64,000 nucleotides of DNA from Pirellulales bacterium. GTDB taxonomy: Bacteria > Planctomycetota > Planctomycetia > Pirellulales > JACPPG01. Where the stretch lies: positions 255,911 through 319,910 of the forward strand of contig DASYDW010000063.1 of the NCBI GenBank assembly GCA_036499395.1, read 5' to 3'. Shown piece by piece: positions 33,911 to 42,772 of the stretch. The notes under the pieces are model-generated. The model did no database searches and was not told the DNA's origin. It saw nothing but the letters and a program-made list of their open reading frames with translations. The position numbers and the translations under genes are program-made. Each line of letters begins with the position of its first letter. The stretch's first letter is position 1.

Positions 33911-36226
33911 CTATTCCGCAACCGCTTCGGCCAACGCCTTACGATAGGCTTGCCGGGCCACTTCATACGCGGCGGCGGCCGCGGCGTGCTCGGGCTCGCG
34001 CGTGTTGCGCAACTTCTGTTTCCAGCAGACGTCCACGGCATCCAAACACCATTGTGCGCTGCGACGGCTGGCGCGGATCGGCTTGTTGTCGACCTCGATA
34101 AATACGGGGTTCGTATGTGCGGCGGCAAAAACGCGCAGCGCCACCCAACACGAATGTTGGGGCGTGTACTCGAACTGCAGATCCTTGACGCTGCCGTCGG
34201 CCTCGATCTCGCGCATTTCGACGACCTGCCCATTGACGATCAATTCAACCGGCACCTTGCGCGTATCGCCGACCCGGGCTCGCTCGACATGCCAGTACGG
34301 CTTCTGATCAAGCTTGCGGGCACGAATGTCCTCGCGTGGTTTTTCTTCAAGCAGCGCCGCCGCGTTGACACGGATCGGTAGCTTCTCGCCCTGCTTCACC
34401 GACAGCACACTGGCGCGACCTGCCGAGCCCGGTTCGCCGACGCCCAGGCCGTTGACCGTAAAATCGTAAAGATGCGCGAGCCCCTCAGTGCAGTAGCTGC
34501 GTCCATCGCGGATGCCTACCGCCCACTGATCGTAGTCCAGCGGTTGATCCTTAGATCCTTTTAGCTTCACGTACGCGCGCCCAAGTCCGACGCGCTCGCC
34601 ATAGATGCACGGAAAATCCGTCTCACCACTGATGCGGCATGTGTATCCGCAGTTCAGCGTGTGATACCAGATGTTCATTTCCCACACGAACGGAGTGTCG
34701 ACAGCGGAAATGAAATCGCAAACGTCGTGTGCCACGTCGACGATATATTCGTTGGCGCCGATACCGTCGAACGGTGGCATGTCATAGGTCGGCAGCGAAG
34801 TCGCGGGAACCTGCAGCCCCCAGCCACTGTGCGAGAAGCCGACGACGCCTCCTTGCTCTTTCCCCCATTTCAAGACCGGCAGATCCCAACTGGGCCATTC
34901 TTCGATCTTGGTCGTGCCTGGGTAGTCGTCTTCTTTCAAGCGCAGCAAGCACAAGTGACCGCAGTGCGAGCTGGGAAAGCCTGAAACTTCGACATCGTAG
35001 CGCATCAGGTTGTCGGGGGTCGAGAGGGCGCTGACTTTGCCCTCGAAATATTGCTTCTGGAAATACCAGCATGGCCCCCACGACAGCACGCAGCCGATGT
35101 TCAGATCCTCGCCCAGGATGTGCCGCATCATGTCCTCGGGCTGGACCCCTTCTTCGGGCGATTCGTAGTGCGCGCAGCCCGCGCTGTGGACGTGATGATC
35201 GCCGGAAAACCAGCCGTGATCGGCCATTTTGATCCACCGCTTCAGCCGAAAGCTCTCGCGATGCGTGGCCGCATTGGGCACCTCGATCTCGCGAGTCAGG
35301 ATGCGATACTCCGGACCGCGTGAGTACGTCACCGTATATTTGCCCGGCGGCAATAGCACTGTCTCGCCGCTGTGACGATAGATCTGATCGTGAAAGAACA
35401 GGTCCGGAGCCATGCGCCGCGCGCGCGAGGGATAGACGCGTCCCAACGTGTCGCGAAAGACGAATTGCCCAGTCGTCGGCTTGCCGTCATCGTCGATCAC
35501 TTCGAGTGACACGTGTACGGCCGGCTCGCATTGAAACAGCAGATTTAGCTCGTTGCGAAAGCCCAGGTCCTGCGTCCCCTGCCCTACGTCGAACATCAGC
35601 TTCGCCTCGCGTTGGCCGACGTCCCGGCTATACATTTCGATCACACGATATTCGAGCGGCAGGCCCGAGAGTTCCTTGTTGAGCGGCTGAGAAGTGTTGA
35701 GCGACACGTCGAGCCAGCGCTCGCTGACATCTTGCGGAGAGATCGATTGCGGCGGATCCGCTCTGCCACTGGACGGCTTGTGTAGCTTGGCCGCGTTGGG
35801 GCTGCTGACGCGCAAGGCCGCGGTCACGCCGGCTTCGTTGGCGACCTTCACCAAAAGCACGCGCCAGCCGTGCTGGACGAGTTTCTTCGGCGCCGCGCCT
35901 TCGGCCACCTTCACGCGACTTTCGGGATTGATCGTTACGCCGGCCACGCACAGGGGGTCAAGCACATTCTGAATCGCGGCCAGGCTTTTCGCCGCATCTT
36001 GCTCGGCGACCGCCACGTCAAGTGCGCTTTTCTGATCCGCCGTTAGCGGCGAGCCGGCCAATTCCAAGGCCTGCACCAGGCGCGTGACCTGCGCCTTCAG
36101 TGGTTGCAGTTCCACGCCCGTAACAATCGTGAGCGGCTCGGCGGCACGCGTCGCATTGCTTGATAGGAGCAACATCGCAGTCAGCAGCAGGATAAATAGC
36201 AAAGCTGGTTTTCGCGATAGCGTCAC
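33911..36226 (-). CDS. Exported CehA/McbA-type metallohydrolase-like protein
   Basis: 771 aa. Signal peptide ~1-28 (LLFILLLTAMLLLSSNATRAAE). Residues ~30-330 are beta-rich and unassigned. A PHP-type metal site follows at ~345: WFSGDHHVHSAGCAHY, with later candidate ligands in GVVGFSHSGWGLQ. The second half includes the family-typical EYIVDVAHDVCDFISA, WEMNIWYHTLNCG, SYCTEGLAHLYDFTVNG and a C-terminal beta region. The CehA/McbA family includes carbaryl and microcin-processing hydrolases, but most planctomycete members have no known substrate. The gene stands alone between terminators. Confidence 0.8.
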   Translation of the reverse strand: MTLSRKPALLFILLLTAMLLLSSNATRAAEPLTIVTGVELQPLKAQVTRLVQALELAGSPLTADQKSALDVAVAEQDAAKSLAAIQNVLDPLCVAGVTINPESRVKVAEGAAPKKLVQHGWRVLLVKVANEAGVTAALRVSSPNAAKLHKPSSGRADPPQSISPQDVSERWLDVSLNTSQPLNKELSGLPLEYRVIEMYSRDVGQREAKLMFDVGQGTQDLGFRNELNLLFQCEPAVHVSLEVIDDDGKPTTGQFVFRDTLGRVYPSRARRMAPDLFFHDQIYRHSGETVLLPPGKYTVTYSRGPEYRILTREIEVPNAATHRESFRLKRWIKMADHGWFSGDHHVHSAGCAHYESPEEGVQPEDMMRHILGEDLNIGCVLSWGPCWYFQKQYFEGKVSALSTPDNLMRYDVEVSGFPSSHCGHLCLLRLKEDDYPGTTKIEEWPSWDLPVLKWGKEQGGVVGFSHSGWGLQVPATSLPTYDMPPFDGIGANEYIVDVAHDVCDFISAVDTPFVWEMNIWYHTLNCGYTCRISGETDFPCIYGERVGLGRAYVKLKGSKDQPLDYDQWAVGIRDGRSYCTEGLAHLYDFTVNGLGVGEPGSAGRASVLSVKQGEKLPIRVNAAALLEEKPREDIRARKLDQKPYWHVERARVGDTRKVPVELIVNGQVVEMREIEADGSVKDLQFEYTPQHSCWVALRVFAAAHTNPVFIEVDNKPIRASRRSAQWCLDAVDVCWKQKLRNTREPEHAAAAAAYEVARQAYRKALAEAVAE

Positions 36227-36373
36227 GGGGCATCCCCTATGGTTCGAGTGCAGGGCGTGTTCGCGGGCGCCGGGCCAGGCATCTCACTCAAAGAGCATAG
36301 AGGGCGCGGACCACGGCAAAAGGCGAGAACTCAAAGGCAGGATCACACTACCCTTGTACCCTGCTGGTGGGGC

Positions 36374-36991
36374 TCATGCCACTATCGCGGCACCCAGGTA
36401 ATGAGGGGCCATGTAGCCGGGCACGCCGGCCAGATTGAACCGGTCGACCCGCTCGATCGCCAAACCTGCGCCGGCGACCAACTGATCGATCTCGCGATTC
36501 ACGTGACAGCCACCGGTGAAGAAGCCGTGCAGCCGGTCGAGGCGATGCTGCCAGTCGGCGGTGCGCGGATTCTGGCTCAGACCATGTTCGAGGAACAAGA
36601 ATCGCCCCGACGGCTTCAGGACGCGGCGAATCTCGGCCAGCGATTGGGCAACTCGCGGAATCGTGCAAAGGGTCCAAGTGCTGACGACGCAATCGAATCG
36701 CCCGGCATCGAATGGCAGCACAGCGGCATCAGCGCGCTCGATGCTGACCGGAATCTTGGCAGCCGCGATCCGCTGGGCCACCCGGGGCGCCAACATTTCG
36801 ACCGGATCGGCTACGACCAGCCGTTCGACGGCCGGCGGATACGACGCAAGATTCAGCCCGGTTCCAAAACCGATCTCGAGGACTTCACCGCGAGCCTCGG
36901 CCAGTGCGCGAGGTCGCTCGCGCATCACTTGTGGCCGGCTCATGCCGAATTCCAGCACACGCGGCAGAATATATTTGTCGTAGAGTCCCAT
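36374..36991 (-). CDS. Class I SAM-dependent methyltransferase
   Basis: 205 aa from ATG 36991 (MGLYDKYILPRVLEFGM); the open frame continues 91 codons upstream without coding character. SAM motif I is VLEIGFGTGLNLASYP near residue 50, motif II-like AVLPFDAGRFDCVVSTWTLCTI near 105, then LAEIRRVLKPSGRFLFLEHG. It matches the Methyltransf_11/UbiE type. Close relatives include phospholipid N-methyltransferase-like proteins, but the substrate cannot be told. Cytoplasmic. The next upstream gene (85-aa unknown) ends 65 bp before it. Confidence 0.8.
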   Translation of the reverse strand: MGLYDKYILPRVLEFGMSRPQVMRERPRALAEARGEVLEIGFGTGLNLASYPPAVERLVVADPVEMLAPRVAQRIAAAKIPVSIERADAAVLPFDAGRFDCVVSTWTLCTIPRVAQSLAEIRRVLKPSGRFLFLEHGLSQNPRTADWQHRLDRLHGFFTGGCHVNREIDQLVAGAGLAIERVDRFNLAGVPGYMAPHYLGAAIVA

Positions 36992-37056
36992 CCGAGGGTT
37001 CTTCCCGAGGGCAAGCCGCGCACGAGAGAGCGGCATCTTATCCCGGGATTCTACGT

Positions 37057-37314
37057 TTAGCCGAAGGCCGGCAAAATGCCCGACCACAGATTTCGAACCA
37101 GGACGCTGGTCTCGCAACGAATCGGCGCTGGCCGGCGGGCGACGGCCTTGGCATGTATTCGAGTGCGTGGGAAACGTCGATTCAGCCGCGTGCAAATGGC
37201 CGATGCCTCTTGGCGACAGGCGGCCTCGAACACGATATGACCGGACGTCGAGCGAACTTGCCATTGAGCGGCGTGACTACCCCAACCCAAGGTGTAGCAG
37301 CGTTTGCCGAGCAT
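37057..37314 (-). CDS. Small basic hypothetical protein
   Basis: 85 aa from ATG 37314, which has AGGAG six bases upstream; longer in-frame starts lack one. The chain MLGKRCYTLGWGSHAAQWQV / TSGHIVFEAACRQEASAICTRLNRRF has a compact alpha/beta look and then a basic tail. No recognised family. It precedes the methyltransferase in the same direction and may be co-transcribed. Confidence 0.5.
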   Translation of the reverse strand: MLGKRCYTLGWGSHAAQWQVRSTSGHIVFEAACRQEASAICTRLNRRFPRTRIHAKAVARRPAPIRCETSVLVRNLWSGILPAFG

Positions 37315-37679
37315 GATGTGCTCCTGGAAATGAGCGAAGGGCGTGGCAGAGATAAGGGCGTGACGAAGAAGGGTGGCCTGAATTCGCCGAACGGCGTCCG
37401 AAGGCCGACCGTTACGATTTGCGAATCTCATGCCAGGGGCTGATGGTCAGCGAAATCGCCTCCGGCTAATGCCTGGCAGGGCAAAAGGCGTTGCCGGGCC
37501 ACCCCAAAAATCGCAATTCCCCAGAGACGAAGGACTATTCTTTGAAGCTATCGCTTCAACCGACCAGAACCACAAATCGGGAAAAGGGCCCGGATTCGAG
37601 CGGCCTGCCCGCCCCAAAAGCGCCTCGCAGGCCCTTGCCAACCGGTACATTACAAATCCCAGGAAAGCTAGTATTTTTG
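37315..37679. other. Intergenic, nothing recognised
   Basis: 365 bp between the divergent 85-aa gene and the PEP-CTERM promoter. No convincing ORF, hairpin with U tract or repeat was seen. Confidence 0.5.
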
Positions 37680-37708
37680 TTGACACGATCCTAACACCCA
37701 CCTAGAAT
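37680..37708 (+). promoter_or_regulatory. Consensus sigma-70 promoter of the PEP-CTERM gene
   Basis: TTGACA (37680-37685), 17-bp spacer, TAGAAT (37703-37708). Predicted start near 37715, giving a ~120-nt 5' leader. Confidence 0.75.
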
Positions 37709-37758
37709 CGCGAGCTGTTGGGCAGATTGTCCGCCCACTCTTTGTAACCCACGGTAGC

Positions 37759-37824
37759 AGCTAGTGAATTCCGAAAAAGAGTCGCCCTAAGTAACTCTTT
37801 TCACCACTCGGAACTCTACTAGCT
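37759..37824 (+). promoter_or_regulatory. Extended hairpin in the 5' leader of the PEP-CTERM gene
   Basis: Three nested helices: AGCTAGT/ACTAGCT (37759-37765 with 37818-37824), TTCCGA/TCGGAA (37769-37774 with 37808-37813), AAAAGAGT/ACTCTTTT (37775-37782 with 37794-37801). It ends 12 nt before the GTG start and abuts the AGG ribosome-binding site, so it could control translation or stabilise the mRNA. Confidence 0.55.
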
Positions 37825-37836
37825 AGGTAAAACACC

Positions 37837-38652
37837 GTGAGGTTTACTACTACTTCGTTCTTCCGCATCGCGCCTGTTTGCGCGCTCGTTTCGTTGGGCA
37901 TCGCCCTCGGATCGACAACTCCCGTACACGCCGCTCCGGCCAGCTTCGCGCAATTCTCCGAAGCATCCCCCGGCGGCAATTTGTTCACGTTGACTGGAAG
38001 TGCCAGCGAGACTGACTTCGGCACTTCGACCGGCGGCCCGTTGGGCGCGCCGATTCCGGTGAACTTCACCTATTTGACAGTTACGGGAACGGTTCCCGCT
38101 GACTTGCAAGGGGTGCAGAACGCCACGCTGTCGATGATTTCCAGCACGACGAATCCGGTCACCACCGGCTTTGGCGGCACCATTGCCGCGCAAGTGTTCA
38201 ACGGCCTGGGCAGCCTGCCCAACGGCATCGCCATCACGCGCGACACTCCCGCGAGCGAAGGTTTCGGCACGAAGACGAACCTGTTGACCGTGACGTACAC
38301 CAACGCCACGCTGCTGGGCATTATCAACAGCAGTGCACCGCAGTTGTCGGCCGACACGGCCACCGGCGGCGGCGTGACGGTGAACTACACCTCGGACTTC
38401 CTGACGTTCCCCAACGGCGAGCATAACTTCTCGCTGACGTTCAGCTCGTGGAGCTCGATCGGCGTGCAAGGTCTGCCGGGCGGCTTGCAAGTCGCCGGCG
38501 TTGATCCTGCGCTGTTCTTCCAATCGGCCACGGCTGCCGGTGCTGGCACCTTCGGTGGTAACGCCGTCGTTGTGCCCGAGCCGAGCTCAATCGCTCTGGC
38601 CGGACTTGGATTGGTCGCCCTGGTCTACGGCATGCGGCGTCGTCGCTCATAG
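37837..38652 (+). CDS. PEP-CTERM sorted exported protein
   Basis: 271 aa from GTG 37837, with AGGT nine bases upstream. Signal peptide ~1-31 (SFFRIAPVCALVSLGIALGSTTPVHA). The mature domain (~200 residues) is Thr/Ser/Gly-rich beta with no recognised family. The C-terminus is a complete PEP-CTERM signal: VPEPSS, a hydrophobic helix (IALAGLGLVALVYG) and MRRRRS. Such proteins are thought to be processed by an exosortase and placed on the cell surface or in the matrix. No exosortase is in the window. Confidence 0.8.
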   Translation: MRFTTTSFFRIAPVCALVSLGIALGSTTPVHAAPASFAQFSEASPGGNLFTLTGSASETDFGTSTGGPLGAPIPVNFTYLTVTGTVPADLQGVQNATLSMISSTTNPVTTGFGGTIAAQVFNGLGSLPNGIAITRDTPASEGFGTKTNLLTVTYTNATLLGIINSSAPQLSADTATGGGVTVNYTSDFLTFPNGEHNFSLTFSSWSSIGVQGLPGGLQVAGVDPALFFQSATAAGAGTFGGNAVVVPEPSSIALAGLGLVALVYGMRRRRS

Positions 38653-38659
38653 CGACGCC

Positions 38660-38705
38660 GCACGATTGTGCGATGCCTTTGGTAGTGGGCATCGCACGAT
38701 CGTGC
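38660..38705 (+). terminator. Hairpin after the PEP-CTERM gene
   Basis: 18-nt arms with one mismatch (38660-38677 and 38688-38705), 10-nt loop, starting 8 nt after the stop codon. No U tract follows, so it may protect the mRNA end rather than terminate on its own. Confidence 0.55.
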
Positions 38706-38770
38706 AACCAGTGGGATCCAATTCAAACGTCGTCGTTTGGGTTCTTTCGGGCGTGATAAGGGCTGGGGCA

Positions 38771-41700
38771 ATGCAGCGGTTTCGTGGTATTCCGCGCGCA
38801 ATGAACGATTGCGCGTTTTTTTGTCTCCCGGTGATCGCGGTCGCGATCCTCTCTTCGCAATTGCTGATTCCAGCGGCATTCGCTCTGCCACCGCTTCAGC
38901 CAATTGTCTTTTCCGGGACACAAGCGCCGGGCATGGTCGCCGGCGCCAACTTCCAGTTTTTCAACTCGGTCTATTTTCAAGACGCCTCTGGCGCCACGAT
39001 CGGCCCGAATGGCCAGATCGCGTTCTACGGCACGTCCTACGACCAATCTAGTTCACCGGTGTATGGGGGCATTTGGGAGAGCGACGACACGGGCCTACAC
39101 CTGGTGGCCGTGAAGAATCAAAACGCGGCTGGCTTCGCGCACGGTGTCAATTACACCGATGTGCTTGGTAGCTCATCGGTCGAACCTACTCAAACCGCTC
39201 CGGTCTCGCTGCCACTTGTCGACGCATCGGGTAATGTCGCCTACAGCGGTTACGTCACCGGGCTTGGCGTCAGCTCGGGCACCGACGAGGTCCTCTGGCA
39301 GGGCCCCGCCGGGCAAGCCGGCATTGTCGCGCGAGAGGGAACCGCGGCGCCGGGTTCGCCAGGCAATACGTTTCGCGCAGCGCTCGATTATACCTTTCCC
39401 TCGTATGCGATGAACGCGGCGGGCAATGTCGCCTTTAGTGCCGGCACACAGGGATCGTCAGGCTTTGGGATTTGGGAGGGCGCGCCTGGCAGCTTGAACC
39501 CCGTGGCCCGTGCTGGTGATGCGGCCCCCGGAATTTCGGGAGGCACGTTCCGATCCCTCGCCCTTCCTGGCTTGCCGCCGCTGATTTTGGGCCCCGCGAT
39601 TAATAGCAACGGGCAAGTGGCCTTCGAGTTTCCCTACGCTGGGCCCAACAGCACCGTACATGACGGTGTGTGGGTCGGGTCAGCAGGAAGCTTATCGCTG
39701 GTCGCCAAGTTTGGTGACCAGGCTCCGGGAACCCCAAGCAGCGTGACATTCGCCGATCCGACAAACGGTGATATTGGCACGAATAACGGTCCACTCTACA
39801 CGTTCAGTCGTCCGGAGATCAGCTCGGACAACCAGGTCGCGATCGCCGGCCTGCTGACCGGCACTGGCGTAACCAGCGCCAACAACACGGGCATCTGGGC
39901 CGGGGCGGTCGGCAATTTGCAGCTCGTCGCGCGCGCGGGGGACGTAGCGCCTGGAGTGGGAAGCGGCAAAATCTTCGGCAATTTGGATTCCACGCCCTCT
40001 GCCGCCACGACTCCGCTGTACATGAACGCAAACGGTCAGATTGTGTTCGCGGCGCCCTACACCCATGCTGGTGCGTCGTCGCCGGATGGATACGGCATCT
40101 GGACCGGCACGGCTGGTCATCTAACGCTAGTCGCACGCGATCAGCCGACTTCACTGGCGATTAATTCCGCCGGCCAAATCGCGTTTGCCGACTCAAGGGG
40201 CATTTGGGTTACCGACGCCGGAGGAACTCCGAGCCTGGTGGCCAGTCCCGGCGAGTTAGTCACCGACTCTCACGGCAATCAAACCACCCTGTACGCGCTG
40301 AGTTTTGCCAGCGGCAGCACCTCGGACGGCTTTGGCACTGGCTTCAACGACAATGGTCAGATCGTTTTCACATCGACGTTGAACGAGTTTAGCACGGGCA
40401 ACGGTCCGACAGCCATTTTTACAACTACTATCTCATCGTCACTGGTGCCGGAACCGAGTTCGCTTGGATTGGCGATTGGCGCCTTGGTCGGGGTTTTTAC
40501 TTGGACTTTGCGCAAGCAATTGCTGCGTTCCTTCGCAGTGGTGCTCGCTGTCGGCGCGATTGCCGTGATGACTACGGCTGACGCGGCAACAACGGTCGAC
40601 ACCATTGCCACGAGTGCGACGCAAGCTCCCGAAGTCCCCGCGGGGATCAATTTCGCGGCGTTTCAAAACGGTGGTACGGTACCCGTACCACCGTCCATTA
40701 ATGCGTCGGGCCAGGTGGCCTTTTATGGAACACTCAGCGGCGCCGGCACGACGACAACCAACAACGTCGGCGTTTGGACGGGTACCAGCGGCAACGTACG
40801 ATTGACTGCGCTCGAAAACGATAGCGTGAGCGGACTGGGCGCCGGCATCAACTTTCTTGGATTCGCCGCTAGCTCGCTCCCTATTTTGGCTCCTAGTGTC
40901 ATTCCACCGCCGATACCGATCAACGCTGCCAATCAAATCGCGTTGTCAGCGAACATAACCGGCTTCAATGTCAATCCATCGAATGATGAGTTGCTGTGGT
41001 CCGGCTCTGCGATCGCCGCGAATCAACTCTTGCGCGAGTCGTCTACGACGTTTCATTCGAATAACTCGAGCGTTCCGACCTTCGGCCCGGCGCCGCTGAT
41101 CAATGACGCCGGCGATATCGGTTTTACATCTCTCAGCTCAGCCAACGGTCTGTCCGGCATTTGGGTCGATCACGGAGGAAACGTCCAGCCCGTCGCGACG
41201 TTCGGGCAGCAGGCACCCAGCACCGCATCCGGCGTGAAGTTCAGCAATGGCACCTATGGCAGCAGCGCGACCGGGATGAATGCCTCGGGCAGCGTCGTGT
41301 TCAACTCAGCACTCGTTGGGCCGGGCGTGACCGGACTTAACCAGGTGGGCATCTGGGCTGGGACGCCGGGGAACGTTCAGCTCATCGCCCGCGCCGGCGA
41401 TACGGCGTCGGGCGTGGTGCCACAATTCCCGGGTCAGGATGTTTTTGCGGCGCTGACCGGGCTATCCCCCTTCTCTGTCGCCGAAATAAATGCCGCGGGA
41501 ACGGTCGCGTTTTCCGCGTCGATGTTTACGGCCACTGGCATGTGGATTCACGACTCGTCAGGTTTGAAACTTGTCGCGACCGATGGGCAGCAAGTGCCGG
41601 GATTACCCGCGGGCGACGCTTTCGCTTCGCAGGCATTCTCACCGGCTTCGCCGCTACTGAACGCGCAGGGAACCCTGGCCTTTCAAGCGCGCCTATCCGG

Positions 41701-42232
41701 TCCGGATATCACCGCTGCCAACAACACGGCAATATTCAGCGGATTGCCTGACAGTCTGCACATCGTCGCACAAGCCGGCGCACAAGCTCCGGGCACGCCG
41801 ACGGGCACGACCTTTACGCAGCTCGCACTGTCGCTTAATCCCGCCTATGCGGACATCGGACTGAATGGAATGGGGCAAGTCGTCTTCACCGCACAGTCCA
41901 GCGACGGCAAGATCGGCATCTGGGGTACCGATCGCGGCGGCAATCTGCTTGAGGTTGCCCGGCAGGGAGTCGCTATTCAGGTCGCTCCCGGCGACGTTCG
42001 CACAGTCGCGGGCATCGCCTTCCTCGGCGGTAGCGGCAATTCCGATGGCCGTGCAAGCGGCTTCAGCGACAACAGCCAGCTTGCCTTCTGGGCCAGCTTC
42101 ACCGATGGCAGTTCCGGCATCTTCGTCAGCGATGCACTGGCCGTGCCCGAGCCTACGACACTCGTCTTGGCCGGCCTGGGGCTGCTGCCGGTCGTGGCAT
42201 CCTGGCTCCGTCGGCGGCTTCGCACCCGTTAG
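38771..42232 (+). CDS. Double PEP-CTERM NxxGxxxF-repeat protein (two paralogues fused in frame)
   Basis: 1153 aa from ATG 38771 (a further ATG at 38801 is possible). Signal peptide ~10-40. Both halves carry the repeats of the choice-of-anchor NxxGxxxF family: N(A/S)xGxVAF, then GIWxGxxGxLxLVARxGDxAPG. A full PEP-CTERM signal, VPEPSSLGLAIGALVGVFTWTL, ends half one near residue 558. It is followed at once by RKQLLRSFAVVLAVGAIAVM, a good signal peptide for half two, which ends with its own VPEPTT signal near 1125. So the boundary stop codon is missing. An internal TTG at the junction could still start half two. Confidence 0.8.
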   Translation: MQRFRGIPRAMNDCAFFCLPVIAVAILSSQLLIPAAFALPPLQPIVFSGTQAPGMVAGANFQFFNSVYFQDASGATIGPNGQIAFYGTSYDQSSSPVYGGIWESDDTGLHLVAVKNQNAAGFAHGVNYTDVLGSSSVEPTQTAPVSLPLVDASGNVAYSGYVTGLGVSSGTDEVLWQGPAGQAGIVAREGTAAPGSPGNTFRAALDYTFPSYAMNAAGNVAFSAGTQGSSGFGIWEGAPGSLNPVARAGDAAPGISGGTFRSLALPGLPPLILGPAINSNGQVAFEFPYAGPNSTVHDGVWVGSAGSLSLVAKFGDQAPGTPSSVTFADPTNGDIGTNNGPLYTFSRPEISSDNQVAIAGLLTGTGVTSANNTGIWAGAVGNLQLVARAGDVAPGVGSGKIFGNLDSTPSAATTPLYMNANGQIVFAAPYTHAGASSPDGYGIWTGTAGHLTLVARDQPTSLAINSAGQIAFADSRGIWVTDAGGTPSLVASPGELVTDSHGNQTTLYALSFASGSTSDGFGTGFNDNGQIVFTSTLNEFSTGNGPTAIFTTTISSSLVPEPSSLGLAIGALVGVFTWTLRKQLLRSFAVVLAVGAIAVMTTADAATTVDTIATSATQAPEVPAGINFAAFQNGGTVPVPPSINASGQVAFYGTLSGAGTTTTNNVGVWTGTSGNVRLTALENDSVSGLGAGINFLGFAASSLPILAPSVIPPPIPINAANQIALSANITGFNVNPSNDELLWSGSAIAANQLLRESSTTFHSNNSSVPTFGPAPLINDAGDIGFTSLSSANGLSGIWVDHGGNVQPVATFGQQAPSTASGVKFSNGTYGSSATGMNASGSVVFNSALVGPGVTGLNQVGIWAGTPGNVQLIARAGDTASGVVPQFPGQDVFAALTGLSPFSVAEINAAGTVAFSASMFTATGMWIHDSSGLKLVATDGQQVPGLPAGDAFASQAFSPASPLLNAQGTLAFQARLSGPDITAANNTAIFSGLPDSLHIVAQAGAQAPGTPTGTTFTQLALSLNPAYADIGLNGMGQVVFTAQSSDGKIGIWGTDRGGNLLEVARQGVAIQVAPGDVRTVAGIAFLGGSGNSDGRASGFSDNSQLAFWASFTDGSSGIFVSDALAVPEPTTLVLAGLGLLPVVASWLRRRLRTR

Positions 42233-42313
42233 GCATTTCGCGCGAAGCAACGGCATCCGCACTTGCGACTCATCACCGGCGCCGCGTACTCGTCGCTTTG
42301 CTACACTGCGGCC

Positions 42314-42736
42314 ATGAAACAATCCGCGGGCGTGCTCCTCTATCGACAAACACAGGAGAAGGAATCTTCCGAGTCCGGTCTCGAAGTCTTGCTCGTGCAT
42401 CCGTCGGGCAATTACAACCACCGGGCTCCTTGGAGCATCCCCAAGGGATTGCCAGGCACGAACGAACCTCTCGAGGCCGCCGCGCGGCGCGAGACTCTCG
42501 AGGAAACCGGTGTCGTTGCCGGCGCGCTTGTCGCGCTGGGCTCGGTGATCCTGCAGAAGAGCCGCAAAGAGATTCATTGCTTCGCCGGACGCGCGCCCCA
42601 TGACGCCCAGCCGGCGCCGGCAAGCTGGGAAGTCGATCGGGCCGAGTTCGTCGGAATCGAAAACGCGCGGCAGCTACTGCATCCCGATCAGGTGCCACTA
42701 TTGGACCGGCTGCTTGGAAGCGTGGATCGCTCCTGA
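42314..42736 (+). CDS. Nudix hydrolase
   Basis: 140 aa from ATG 42314. The Nudix box G-x5-E-x7-REUxEExGU is intact in GLPGTNEPLEAAAR followed by RETLEETGV at ~45-68. The N-terminal KQSAGVLLYR strand and the HPSGNY..APWSIPKG segment fit the ADP-ribose/dinucleoside-polyphosphate group (similar to YjhB/MutT-like predicted NUDIX proteins). Cytoplasmic. The substrate is not predictable. It follows the large surface protein by 81 bp, and is probably independent. Confidence 0.85.
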   Translation: MKQSAGVLLYRQTQEKESSESGLEVLLVHPSGNYNHRAPWSIPKGLPGTNEPLEAAARRETLEETGVVAGALVALGSVILQKSRKEIHCFAGRAPHDAQPAPASWEVDRAEFVGIENARQLLHPDQVPLLDRLLGSVDRS

Positions 42737-42772
42737 ACGGATCGCACGTGTCGCTGTCCGGCTCCTTGCCAT

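Noticed and set aside
33736-34233. 165-aa minus-strand frame overlapping the metallohydrolase 3' end
   Set aside because: Out-of-frame with a recognised protein and Arg/Ser/Pro-rich; it also spans the bidirectional hairpin.
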